A DNA stretch of 64,000 nucleotides from Nitrospira sp. (lineage in GTDB: Bacteria; Nitrospirota; Nitrospiria; Nitrospirales; Nitrospiraceae). Shown here one piece after another: positions 49,895 through 56,963 of this stretch. Position numbers and translations under genes: made by a program. Each line of letters starts with the position of its first letter. The first letter of the stretch is position 1. Location: NCBI GenBank assembly GCA_005239465.1, contig SPAW01000006.1:1-64000 (forward strand), read 5' to 3'. The notes beneath the pieces were generated by a model. It ran no database searches. It saw nothing but the letters and a program-made list of their open reading frames with translations, and was not told the DNA's origin.

Positions 49895-50242
49895 CTAGGC
49901 CGACTTGATAAACCGGTCATCGGAAAATTTCCCGCGGAGCTGCGCGGTGATGGAACGACGATAGGGTTCTTTCTGCCGTGACATGATGACAAGGCTTTCA
50001 CTGTCGAGCAGGATGCACAGGTTTTCTTCTGTCACCAATTGTCTGGTGGATCCCCCGATATTGATTCGATACTGGGTTTTTCCGTCCGGATTCCGATTCG
50101 GTCCGGCAGCGATTTCGGTGAGGCCGTCGATGAAGCCTTCATAGGCCTCGTGACGGTGCCGCACCATCGTTCCGTCGGGAATGCGGACCCAACATGATGC
50201 TGTATGTGGCTGATTCTGTTTCCCTGTATTCATGCTTGTCAT
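49895..50242 (-). CDS. Unknown small protein with a beta-rich core
   Basis: 115 residues from ATG 50242; AAAGGTG six bases upstream favours this start although the frame is open to 50491. Text such as SCWVRIPDGTMVRHRHEAYE and YRINIGGSTRQLVTEENL suggests a small beta-barrel, a little like RAMA/SH3-type DNA-associated domains, and a basic tail. No firm family. Confidence 0.55.
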   Translation of the reverse strand: MTSMNTGKQNQPHTASCWVRIPDGTMVRHRHEAYEGFIDGLTEIAAGPNRNPDGKTQYRINIGGSTRQLVTEENLCILLDSESLVIMSRQKEPYRRSITAQLRGKFSDDRFIKSA

Positions 50243-50525
50243 AGCGCACCTTTCTTGATCGGGGTCTTGTGGTGAAGGTTCATCTCGAGTCCCCTGTGCT
50301 AACGATTCAGACTTCGATAGGCCCTGCGGAAGATCTCGAACGGAGGAACAGCGGAGGCGACAGGCTCTATCGCATGAGAGCGTAGTCAGTACAAAGAGAA
50401 ACGCGAAGGATGAAGATCGTACGCGTAGTTCATGTAGGTCCACTCTATCACATGGTCGCACGTATAGCGAATGACTCACGCTAGAGCGCAACGCATAGCA
50501 TACGTATTCGAAGGAGGAACCAATA

Positions 50526-50621
50526 ATGTGGACCTCAGAAATAAATATACCTGCACAGAATCATGCCCTTACACCGCGCGCGCATATCCGAAGCGTTGAC
50601 ACCAAGAATAGCGGCCTGTAG
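50526..50621 (+). CDS. Candidate 31-residue peptide with ideal ribosome site
   Basis: AAGGAGGA at 50511-50518, seven bases before the ATG, then 31 codons to TAG (MWTSEINIPAQNHALTPRAH start). AT-richer than the surroundings. A minus-strand frame (50535-50840) overlaps it; at most one is likely real. Confidence 0.35.
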   Translation: MWTSEINIPAQNHALTPRAHIRSVDTKNSGL

Positions 50622-50840
50622 GGTAATTATGTTACGTTTTAAGCCACGCCGACTGTCCCATCTCTCGCGCTCCCCATCTTTCCCGCGCGTCTGATTCCCC
50701 GGTCTCCGCTGCTGTTTTGCATCCTCGTGTCTGACTTGTTCGCGACGCATCTCGATCCTCCCGGAACGTTCACTGGAAGGAGGCCTGGCATGATCAGGCT
50801 GCGGACTGTCATCGCAGAGGCGTGGTGGCATTGCTTTCAT
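50535..50840 (-). CDS. Doubtful small charged protein
   Basis: 101 codons. GGAGGACC eight bases before ATG 50840 is a good ribosome site. The first two thirds are strongly hydrophilic (ARPPSSERSGRIEMRREQVR; QRRPGNQTRGKDGERERW). No family is recognised and the last third has a different composition. Confidence 0.3.
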   Translation of the reverse strand: MKAMPPRLCDDSPQPDHARPPSSERSGRIEMRREQVRHEDAKQQRRPGNQTRGKDGERERWDSRRGLKRNIITLQAAILGVNASDMRARCKGMILCRYIYF

Positions 50841-50928
50841 CGAAGGTCCTCCGATTCCATCTATGCGTGCCTCATATGGACGGAGGCCTTGAGAAGGGTG
50901 TTGTAGAGCGAGACCTTAGGAGGATGCA

Positions 50929-51144
50929 ATGCAATGTCTGCGCTGTAAAGGCCTCATGATTGCGGTCCACATGAGAGACCTGTCGAGTCAGGACGACATT
51001 GTGTATGGGTGGCGGTGTCTGCTTTGCGGCGAGACGACGGACCCTGGCATCGAGGCCAATCGAGTGAGTCACTGTCCACCGGTTCGGAGCCGGGCGCGCG
51101 TTCCTGGATCTCCTGCAGCCAGGCTTGGGAAACTAAGAGCCTAG
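50929..51144 (+). CDS. Small zinc-ribbon protein, paralogue B
   Basis: 71 residues. MQCLRCKGLM and WRCLLCGETTDPGIEANR give the same two-knuckle framework as 33352-33576. AGGAGG precedes the ATG. The C-terminal tails of the two copies are unrelated. Confidence 0.72.
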   Translation: MQCLRCKGLMIAVHMRDLSSQDDIVYGWRCLLCGETTDPGIEANRVSHCPPVRSRARVPGSPAARLGKLRA

Positions 51145-51205
51145 GTGAATTGCGGTGTCGTCGGAGTGAGGAGAAGTGGATGGGCGTTGGGGCGAGAGGA
51201 AGGGG

Positions 51206-51313
51206 ATGAGCGTGAGGAACTGGGACACGATCTGGCCTGCGGGCCTTCTGGTGGGGGTCGTGATACTGGCGATTATTGATGCCATTGCGAGGGCTGCTTC
51301 ATTGAGGAGATAG
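51206..51313 (+). CDS. Small single-helix membrane protein
   Basis: 35 residues: NWDTIWPAGLLVGVVILAII then DAIARAASLRR. GAGGAAGGGG precedes the ATG. One transmembrane helix with a positive C-terminus. Directly before the PstS-like gene, so possibly in the same transcript. Confidence 0.4.
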   Translation: MSVRNWDTIWPAGLLVGVVILAIIDAIARAASLRR

Positions 51314-51331
51314 CCGGTGCGGAGGAGAGAG

Positions 51332-52195
51332 ATGGAATTAGTATGGCGGAATGAGAAGCTAAGCAGAGGGAAACGGCTGCGGGGTGTTTGTGGAGCGGCC
51401 GCGCTGTGCATATCTTTTACGCTGGCCGGTGTCTTGTTCTCAGCATCAGAGGCCATATCCGGGGCGATCACCATTGCCGGGAACGGTCCGGAACTTCGCG
51501 TGGTCGAACAACTGACTCGGGCGTTTGAGAAGAGCCACTTAGGAGCGGTGGTCGAGATCCGTTGGGACCCCTCCTTCCATCCTGTCGCGATGGTCACATC
51601 GGGCGAAGCGGATTTTGCCGTGGCAGGACAGGCTGATCCGAACCTCGTCGCGATTCCCATTGCATGGGATGGAATCGCCGTCGTGGTGGATTTCACAAAT
51701 CCAGTGAAAGAGGTCACCTCTGACCAGGTAGCGGCCATGTTTTCAGGCAGGGTGACGCGATGGTCGGCTCTGGGCGGGACCGACAACCAGATTGAACTCA
51801 TCAATCGTCCGTCTAATCAACATATCCGCGGAACATTCGAAACGGTCTTGGGGATTACCGGGAAGATTCCTGCCTCTGCACAGGTGAGGCGGTCCGACCA
51901 GCGAGCGATCAGCAGCGTGGCCGGCAATGGGTCGGCGGTGACCTATGCCTCGTTGGGAGTGGCCCTCGATGCGGTCACGTATGGCGTCGGCGTGGCGCTG
52001 TTGATCATTGACGGGGTCGAGCCGGCCAAGCAGACCGTCAAAGACGGTCGGTATCGACTGCGCAGGCCGGTGATGCTGCTCCGGAAGAAGGAGTCAGTTC
52101 CGAAGGCGGAGGCCTTCGCGACATTTGCGCTCTCGAAAGAGGGGCAGGATATCGTCGAAGAGATGTTTGCCCCCTACAGCGGTCCGGAAAAGTAG
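51332..52195 (+). CDS. PstS-like periplasmic binding protein
   Basis: About 287 residues. Signal segment (GAAALCISFTLAGVLFSASE) and the PBP-like fold of phosphate-binding proteins: ITIAGNGPELRVVEQLTRAF, SGEADFAVAGQ, PIAWDGIAVVVDFTNPVKEV, AMFSGRVTRW and NRPSNQHIRGTFE. The phosphate-contact pattern is only partly kept, and no pstCAB is adjacent, so the ligand may differ. ATG 51332 has GGAGGAG before it; GTG 51317 is also in frame. Confidence 0.82.
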   Translation: MELVWRNEKLSRGKRLRGVCGAAALCISFTLAGVLFSASEAISGAITIAGNGPELRVVEQLTRAFEKSHLGAVVEIRWDPSFHPVAMVTSGEADFAVAGQADPNLVAIPIAWDGIAVVVDFTNPVKEVTSDQVAAMFSGRVTRWSALGGTDNQIELINRPSNQHIRGTFETVLGITGKIPASAQVRRSDQRAISSVAGNGSAVTYASLGVALDAVTYGVGVALLIIDGVEPAKQTVKDGRYRLRRPVMLLRKKESVPKAEAFATFALSKEGQDIVEEMFAPYSGPEK

Positions 52196-52231
52196 ACCCC
52201 ACAACGTGCGTTCATACGGGAGGAAGAGACG

Positions 52232-52552
52232 ATGATCACGATCACGATGAAGGCTGAGGAGAAGATTCGCGAGCTGATGCAAGAGGAGAAGGAGACCATC
52301 GGTCTCCGAGTGTATGTGAAAGGCGGCGGATGCCATGGCTATCAGTACGGCATGTCGCTGGAGTCAACGACGGGAGAGGATGACACGGTCGTTGAACACG
52401 GTGTGGTGAAAGTCATCATGGATTCGCAGAGCGCCCCGTTGTTGGTCGGTACCGAAGTGGATTATGTGGACAGCATGCAGGGGTCAGGTTTTGTGATGAA
52501 GAATCCGCAAGCGAAGACCACGTGTGGGTGCGGCAGTTCGTTCAGTGCCTAA
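52232..52552 (+). CDS. erpA: A-type iron-sulphur carrier (ErpA/IscA family)
   Basis: 106 residues. The three cysteines of A-type carriers are present: GGGCHGYQYG and TTCGCGSSF at the C-terminus. These proteins deliver [4Fe-4S] or [2Fe-2S] clusters to apo-enzymes in the cytosol. ErpA, IscA and SufA are not separable by eye. GGGAGGAAGAG precedes the ATG. Confidence 0.88.
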   Translation: MITITMKAEEKIRELMQEEKETIGLRVYVKGGGCHGYQYGMSLESTTGEDDTVVEHGVVKVIMDSQSAPLLVGTEVDYVDSMQGSGFVMKNPQAKTTCGCGSSFSA

Positions 52553-52583
52553 GGGTCTGGTGTTCGGACATCAGGAGAAAGCC

Positions 52584-52682
52584 ATGCACATTTGGCGTGA
52601 TATCGGACCGGAACTCTCCCTGGGAATGTATTTGATAGGGTGGGTGATTGTACTCCTTCTGACATACATGCTGACAAGATAA
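52584..52682 (+). CDS. Small single-helix membrane protein
   Basis: 32 residues: a polar N-terminus (MHIWRDIGPELS) and one helix (MYLIGWVIVLLLTYML). AGGAGAAA lies seven bases before the ATG, and the gene follows the Fe-S carrier by 31 bases. It looks genuinely coding for its size. Confidence 0.5.
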   Translation: MHIWRDIGPELSLGMYLIGWVIVLLLTYMLTR

Positions 52683-52706
52683 ACAAGGTGTCGATACGGT
52701 TTGTCA

Positions 52707-53582
52707 TCATGCTGAAGGTCTCTTGTTAGGGGTTTGAAAATGCAGCGGGTCTCTGAGGCTCTGGATCTCGCGGTAATAATAGAGCGGCATCGGTCGTTTG
52801 TTCTCGAATGTGAGTGTGCGCAGAAAGGCGAGTTCCTCTTCGGTCGCATCCCCGCTGAGTGACGAATCTTCAAGAAACTCTCTCAATCCCGGCTCTTCTT
52901 GTAACAGGCCTCCTGGGCCTTTCTCGACAAATTCGAATTTCTTCTGGTGTCCTGGAGCGATCCGGCGGTTGAGTACAATCTCAATGCAAAAGGTGCCGAG
53001 GTCAATATTCCAGGATACAATCAAGGGATTCAGGAACGCGATGCAGTTCTCGTTCGAGAGGTCGAAGATCGTCGTATCCAAAAAGTTCAGCACGGTGACC
53101 CGCATCTGCGGATAGCTCTTCTTGCTGAGTCGCGCCACCTTGCGCAGCCATGCAGGGTTATCAAGCTCCTGCCTGGCGACACCCTTCACGACGGTGAGAA
53201 GTTTTTGCGTGACGAACCGTTCAAGCTCTCCGAACTGCTGTTTTTCAAAAATCGTGCGGATTTGCCGGTGCTTGGTGGGATGGCATTTGCGGAGAATCAA
53301 CTCACGCACGTCGTGCAGCAAGGGACTCGGCTGGTCTCCCAACCGTTTCCTGAGCTGTTCGCGGCGCTGCTCGTCGGCGAGCTTGGCGAGCTGTCCTTGC
53401 GGCAATTTCAGTACTCGCCCAATTTTGGCGTACATGTCGGTCCGGTTCGGCGCCGGAGGAAGTTTCTTCTGCGTCAGCAACTGTGAAATATACGATTCCG
53501 TCACGTGGGCCGCACGCGCGAGATCCCGCTGCCCCAGCCTCAGCTCTTTCAACCGATTCCTGATGAGGAGCGCAATGTCCAC
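52707..53582 (-). CDS. XRE-type transcriptional regulator with large C-terminal domain
   Basis: 291 residues. N-terminal HTH (LRLGQRDLARAAHVTESYIS; LLTQKKLPPAPNRTDMYAKI) and an uncharacterised C-terminal domain of about 200 residues. TTG 53588 is too close to AAGGAG; GTG 53582 is eight bases from it and is chosen. A palindrome about 75-95 bases upstream is a likely self-operator. Confidence 0.8.
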   Translation of the reverse strand: MDIALLIRNRLKELRLGQRDLARAAHVTESYISQLLTQKKLPPAPNRTDMYAKIGRVLKLPQGQLAKLADEQRREQLRKRLGDQPSPLLHDVRELILRKCHPTKHRQIRTIFEKQQFGELERFVTQKLLTVVKGVARQELDNPAWLRKVARLSKKSYPQMRVTVLNFLDTTIFDLSNENCIAFLNPLIVSWNIDLGTFCIEIVLNRRIAPGHQKKFEFVEKGPGGLLQEEPGLREFLEDSSLSGDATEEELAFLRTLTFENKRPMPLYYYREIQSLRDPLHFQTPNKRPSA

Positions 53583-53650
53583 GAACAATCTCCTTGTGCT
53601 GGATTAACAGAAAGGAGTTAATGCTATAGGCTACTGGAGGGCATTGCAAG

Positions 53651-53676
53651 ATAATACTTGACTATATGTAGTTAAG
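53651..53676 (-). promoter_or_regulatory. Operator-like palindrome next to a -10 element
   Basis: CTTGACTA-tatg-TAGTTAAG at 53657-53676 (7 of 8 paired) directly abuts TATTAT, read on the minus strand at 53656-53651. Placement within a promoter of the XRE gene fits autoregulation. Confidence 0.5.
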
Positions 53677-53966
53677 ACGCGTAGAGTTCAACGTCAGTGA
53701 GGGGGGTAATCGCGGTTGAGGTTCTTCATCCCTGGCGTACCAGTTACGCTAACTGTCCTGGTCCCTCGCGCTTTACGATTCCTTCCTGGCGCGACCGATT
53801 TCCCAGTCTCCGCCGCTTCAAAGCCAGCCAGAGTATCTCTGAAGTCCTGCGATCGTTGGTTTAGCCCGCCTGGGCCAGAGCCTTTCGCTTACCGGAGGCA
53901 GGATTGGTGCGGGGAGATGCAGAGGTCTTCTCGGCGAACGCCCGAAACCCATGAAGGAAACACGCC
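53677..53966. other. Spacer without convincing gene
   Basis: A plus-strand frame at 53716-53970 lacks a ribosome site, has irregular composition and resembles nothing. No hairpin or repeat of note. Confidence 0.4.
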
Positions 53967-54188
53967 ATGACACCAGAAGAGCAAATCGTGAAGATGACGA
54001 CCGCCATCAGGCAGGCTATCAAGGTGATGGGAGACCGGTTCGGATCGACGGAGCAGGATGTCGCAAAGACCATTCAGGAACTGCAGGCCTCAATGCAGGC
54101 GTCATCAGAGCCAAATCTTTCCGTGAAAACCTTGCCACGGCCAGGCAGCCAGTCACCTCAGAATACGGAAGCCACCGTTGGGGCGTAA
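53967..54188 (+). CDS. Small hypothetical protein, 73 residues
   Basis: GAAGGAAA precedes the ATG. Helical, charged first half (EEQIVKMTTAIRQAIKVMGD) and a Ser/Pro-rich tail. First of four closely spaced short frames. Family unknown. Confidence 0.5.
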   Translation: MTPEEQIVKMTTAIRQAIKVMGDRFGSTEQDVAKTIQELQASMQASSEPNLSVKTLPRPGSQSPQNTEATVGA

Positions 54189-54217
54189 TCGCGTCTGCGC
54201 GAAAAGGAGAAACAGAG

Positions 54218-54424
54218 ATGAATGCCCAATCCACAGTTCATAGTCATATTGACATCACGGAAACGCTGGCCAGGTTGTACCTCTTCTTGGCGCAAATCAT
54301 GGATCGCTGTGTGAGCGAGGCAGCACGCATTAGCTATCCAGAGGCCGAATTACAGTCGCATCTCGCCTCGACCAGAGCCACTGTGCTGGACATGCTGTCC
54401 GTAAATCAGGTGGTTAAGGCATAG
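54218..54424 (+). CDS. Small hypothetical protein, 68 residues
   Basis: AAGGAGA eight bases before ATG 54218 sets the start within a longer frame. Predicted helical bundle (IDITETLARLYLFLAQIMDR; AELQSHLASTRATVLDML). Family unknown. Confidence 0.5.
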   Translation: MNAQSTVHSHIDITETLARLYLFLAQIMDRCVSEAARISYPEAELQSHLASTRATVLDMLSVNQVVKA

Positions 54425-54445
54425 GTCGAGCAGGAGTGTCATCGG

Positions 54446-54586
54446 GTGCGTTCGCTTGTCACGGCCTGCCTCACGGATGGAGCCGCGAAGGCGGTCGCCC
54501 TGGATGAGCTGAAAGTACAGGGGGCCGTGTTGAAACACAAGATTATGGCATTGAGTGATCTGCTCGCGGTGTTTCGAGCGGCATGA
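54446..54586 (+). CDS. Doubtful small protein, 46 residues
   Basis: GTG start with AGGAG about ten bases upstream. Alternating hydrophobic pattern of one or two helices (KAVALDELKVQGAVLKHKIM). Retained because it continues the co-oriented series. Confidence 0.3.
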   Translation: MRSLVTACLTDGAAKAVALDELKVQGAVLKHKIMALSDLLAVFRAA

Positions 54587-54665
54587 CAGGAAACTGAACA
54601 TAGCACGCCGTTTCATGCTCGGCTCGAAGTCGAGGCGGCGGGCCACAATTGCAACGGAGGACAGT

Positions 54666-54878
54666 ATGAAGAACACACCACGGACCTATGTGCTGACGCT
54701 GAATTCACCGTCCCGAAAAGGCCTTCGGCTGTGGATGGGGAAGAGCATCCATGCCCTGCGCCACTGCTCGGTCAAACAGATCGGCCTTGCGCTGAGGGAA
54801 ATGCAACAGAATGTGGACAGTCTGCACGCCCCCATATCGTCGTCGGGCGGATCCTATTTCCTGAACCGCGGTCGATAA
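54666..54878 (+). CDS. Small hypothetical protein, 70 residues
   Basis: GGAGG before ATG 54666. Basic N-terminal half (MKNTPRTYVLTLNSPSRKGL) and helical middle (CSVKQIGLALREMQQNVDSL). Family unknown. Confidence 0.45.
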   Translation: MKNTPRTYVLTLNSPSRKGLRLWMGKSIHALRHCSVKQIGLALREMQQNVDSLHAPISSSGGSYFLNRGR

Positions 54879-55145
54879 CGTGACGCCCTCGGTTGCGTCA
54901 GTAGAGGCGGCGGGTCGGAAGAAAGGGCCGAGAGCTTGTCAGCCTCTTCTCAGATAGTAGAGGGGGCCACGAGCGATGCGTTGGGACACCTGCGCAAGGC
55001 GACAGTCTTCTCGCCGGCCATGGTTCAATCACGGGGTCAATCTTCATGAACATGGCATTGTAGCGGGATGTGCTCGCTTCTTGTCATGGATGGGTCGGTG
55101 CATGATCGGCTCGATGACAAGTCTTTGAAGTGGGTAGGAGAGACC

Positions 55146-55685
55146 GTGAAGACCGTGATGTTCCTTGCGAGTGTTCTGATCGGCCTGGTACTTTTGCTAG
55201 GAGGATGTGCAGACAGAATTGAACAACGGCTGAGGCAGGTGCAGAAAGAGTTGGAGCAGGTGCTTTGGACGGAATTCCTCGATGGTGACATCAGGATGCA
55301 ACAGGCCAGCGATCAGCTTACAGTCGTGATCACCGAACGACTGCTGTTCGATGCCGGGAGTCATGAGATCAAGCCTGATGGTATCGAAGTGCTGAAGCAG
55401 ATGGGAGTTCTCTTCAAGGCGGCATCTTTCAAGGAAATCCGAGTGGCTGGGCACGCTGACAAGGCCTCGGTTTCCGACCATTCCAACAAGTATTTCGAGA
55501 AGTTGGCCTTATGCAAAGCACGTGCGACTCAAACGGTACGTGTTCTGAAGGAGAACGGATTGGATTCGCAGAACGTTATCCTCGAATGGTATGGGGACAT
55601 CCGACCGATCGCCAGCAATGAGACTGAAGAAGGTCGGAAAATGAATCGTCGCATCGAAATTCTTCTGTACGCCGAGACTGTGTAG
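55146..55685 (+). CDS. OmpA-family lipoprotein
   Basis: 179 residues from GTG 55146 after TAGGAGA. Lipobox LLLGGC, a short coiled coil (QRLRQVQKELEQVLWTEFL) and an OmpA-C domain (LLFDAGSHEIKPDGIEVL; VAGHADKASVSDHSNKYF; GRKMNRRIEIL). Binds peptidoglycan by family. The following gene begins 62 bases later in the same orientation. Confidence 0.87.
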   Translation: MKTVMFLASVLIGLVLLLGGCADRIEQRLRQVQKELEQVLWTEFLDGDIRMQQASDQLTVVITERLLFDAGSHEIKPDGIEVLKQMGVLFKAASFKEIRVAGHADKASVSDHSNKYFEKLALCKARATQTVRVLKENGLDSQNVILEWYGDIRPIASNETEEGRKMNRRIEILLYAETV

Positions 55686-55747
55686 TGGCTAAAACTCTTG
55701 GCGCAAAAGATCCCGTGCCTGCCCACCAGTTCTCTGTTTTTAGCACC

Positions 55748-56857
55748 GTGAGGATCGCGACGGGGGGCGAGGTCTTCGTACTCTGTCTCATCCTAGGGCT
55801 TGTGTAGGCAACGATCGCGGCTGACGATTCTTACATCGCCGGTTATGCCGCCGCCGTTCTCCAGCACGAATTCAATATGTCCGGGGCAGTCCTGCAGGTA
55901 CATGATGGAGTGGTGATTGTGACCACCGACTCGCTCGACAAGGTAGACCGGCAGAAAGTTCTCACGGCACTGGAAAAGATTCCCGGCGTCGTGCATGCGG
56001 AAGTCCGAGAGGACGCGGGGCCTCCCACTGTTCAGGCGGCTCCGCCGCAGGCGGTCATCCAGCAGGAGCTTCCCAAGCCCGAGTCAAAATTCCTTCCTCG
56101 CGGTCTCCGCGTGGCTCCTTTCCACGCCGACCCGCGATGGCCGCATCCCTCGGTCGCGTCCCGTTAAGTTTCATTGGGCCAGGAGCCGAGGAATACCGGC
56201 TCGGCCAATTTTGGTGAAACATTTGCGCTCTATCGTAACGCAGCTCCTTTGGATGGCCAATGGGAAATCGCGCTCCAGGCCGGAGTCTTCAGTGTATTCA
56301 ATATGAGCGCCCCATCCGGATCGAAAGACCTCATCAACGCCGACTATACCGTCGGGTTGCTCACCAGCTATCGGACCGGTCCGTTCTCAGGCTTCCTCCG
56401 CGTCCACCATCTGAGTTCACACCTGGGCGATGAATTCATTCTCAATAGTCAGACGCCGATCAATAGAATCAATCTGAGATTCGAAGAACTGGATCTGAAG
56501 GTGTCCTATGAGCTGGCCTCCTGGCTCCGGATCTATGGCGGCGGGGGCATGCTGGTGGGGCGAGATCCGAAAGATCTGAAACGCGGCACGAGCCAATTGG
56601 GAGTTGAACTCACCAGCCCCTGGACCTTCTGGGGCGGCAAGGTTCGTCCGGTCGCCTATGTGGATGCCCAGGCGAATGGGAGAAGTAATTGGCGGGTCGC
56701 CAGCTCCGTTTTGGCGGGATTTCAATTCGAGGATGCGCGCATCGGAGATCGCAAGCTGCAGCTGCTGGCAGAGTATTTCAGCGAGCCCTCTCCAAACGGA
56801 CAATTTTATACTTACAAGACGGAGTGGATCGGAGTCGGTGTCCACTCGTATTACTGA
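55748..56857 (+). pseudogene. DUF1207-like secreted protein with two in-frame stops
   Basis: One frame from GTG 55748 to TGA 56857, 369 codons, interrupted by TAG at 55805-55807 (inside the signal peptide FVLCLILGLV|ATIAADD) and TAA at 56165-56167. Between the stops is a BON-like segment (VDRQKVLTALEKIPGVVHAE) and FLPRGLRVAPFHADPRWPH; after the second comes NTGSANFGETFALYRN and an outer-membrane beta-barrel-like region (LGVELTSPWTFWGGKVRPVA), as in DUF1207 proteins. No frameshift is needed. A protein starting at TTG 56174 would lack signal peptide and N-terminus. Confidence 0.75.
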
Positions 56858-56963
56858 TCGACTCCACCCTCCTCGCGGCCGCATTCGATGATCTCACGTT
56901 CGGTATGCGGGTGTTTCCTGCAGCTGATTCCGCCTGACGAATCCGGAGTTGATCGGGAAGCCC

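Noticed and set aside
53716-53970. 84-codon plus-strand frame downstream of the XRE promoter
   Set aside because: No ribosome site, irregular amino-acid composition, and it overlaps the start of a better-supported small gene.
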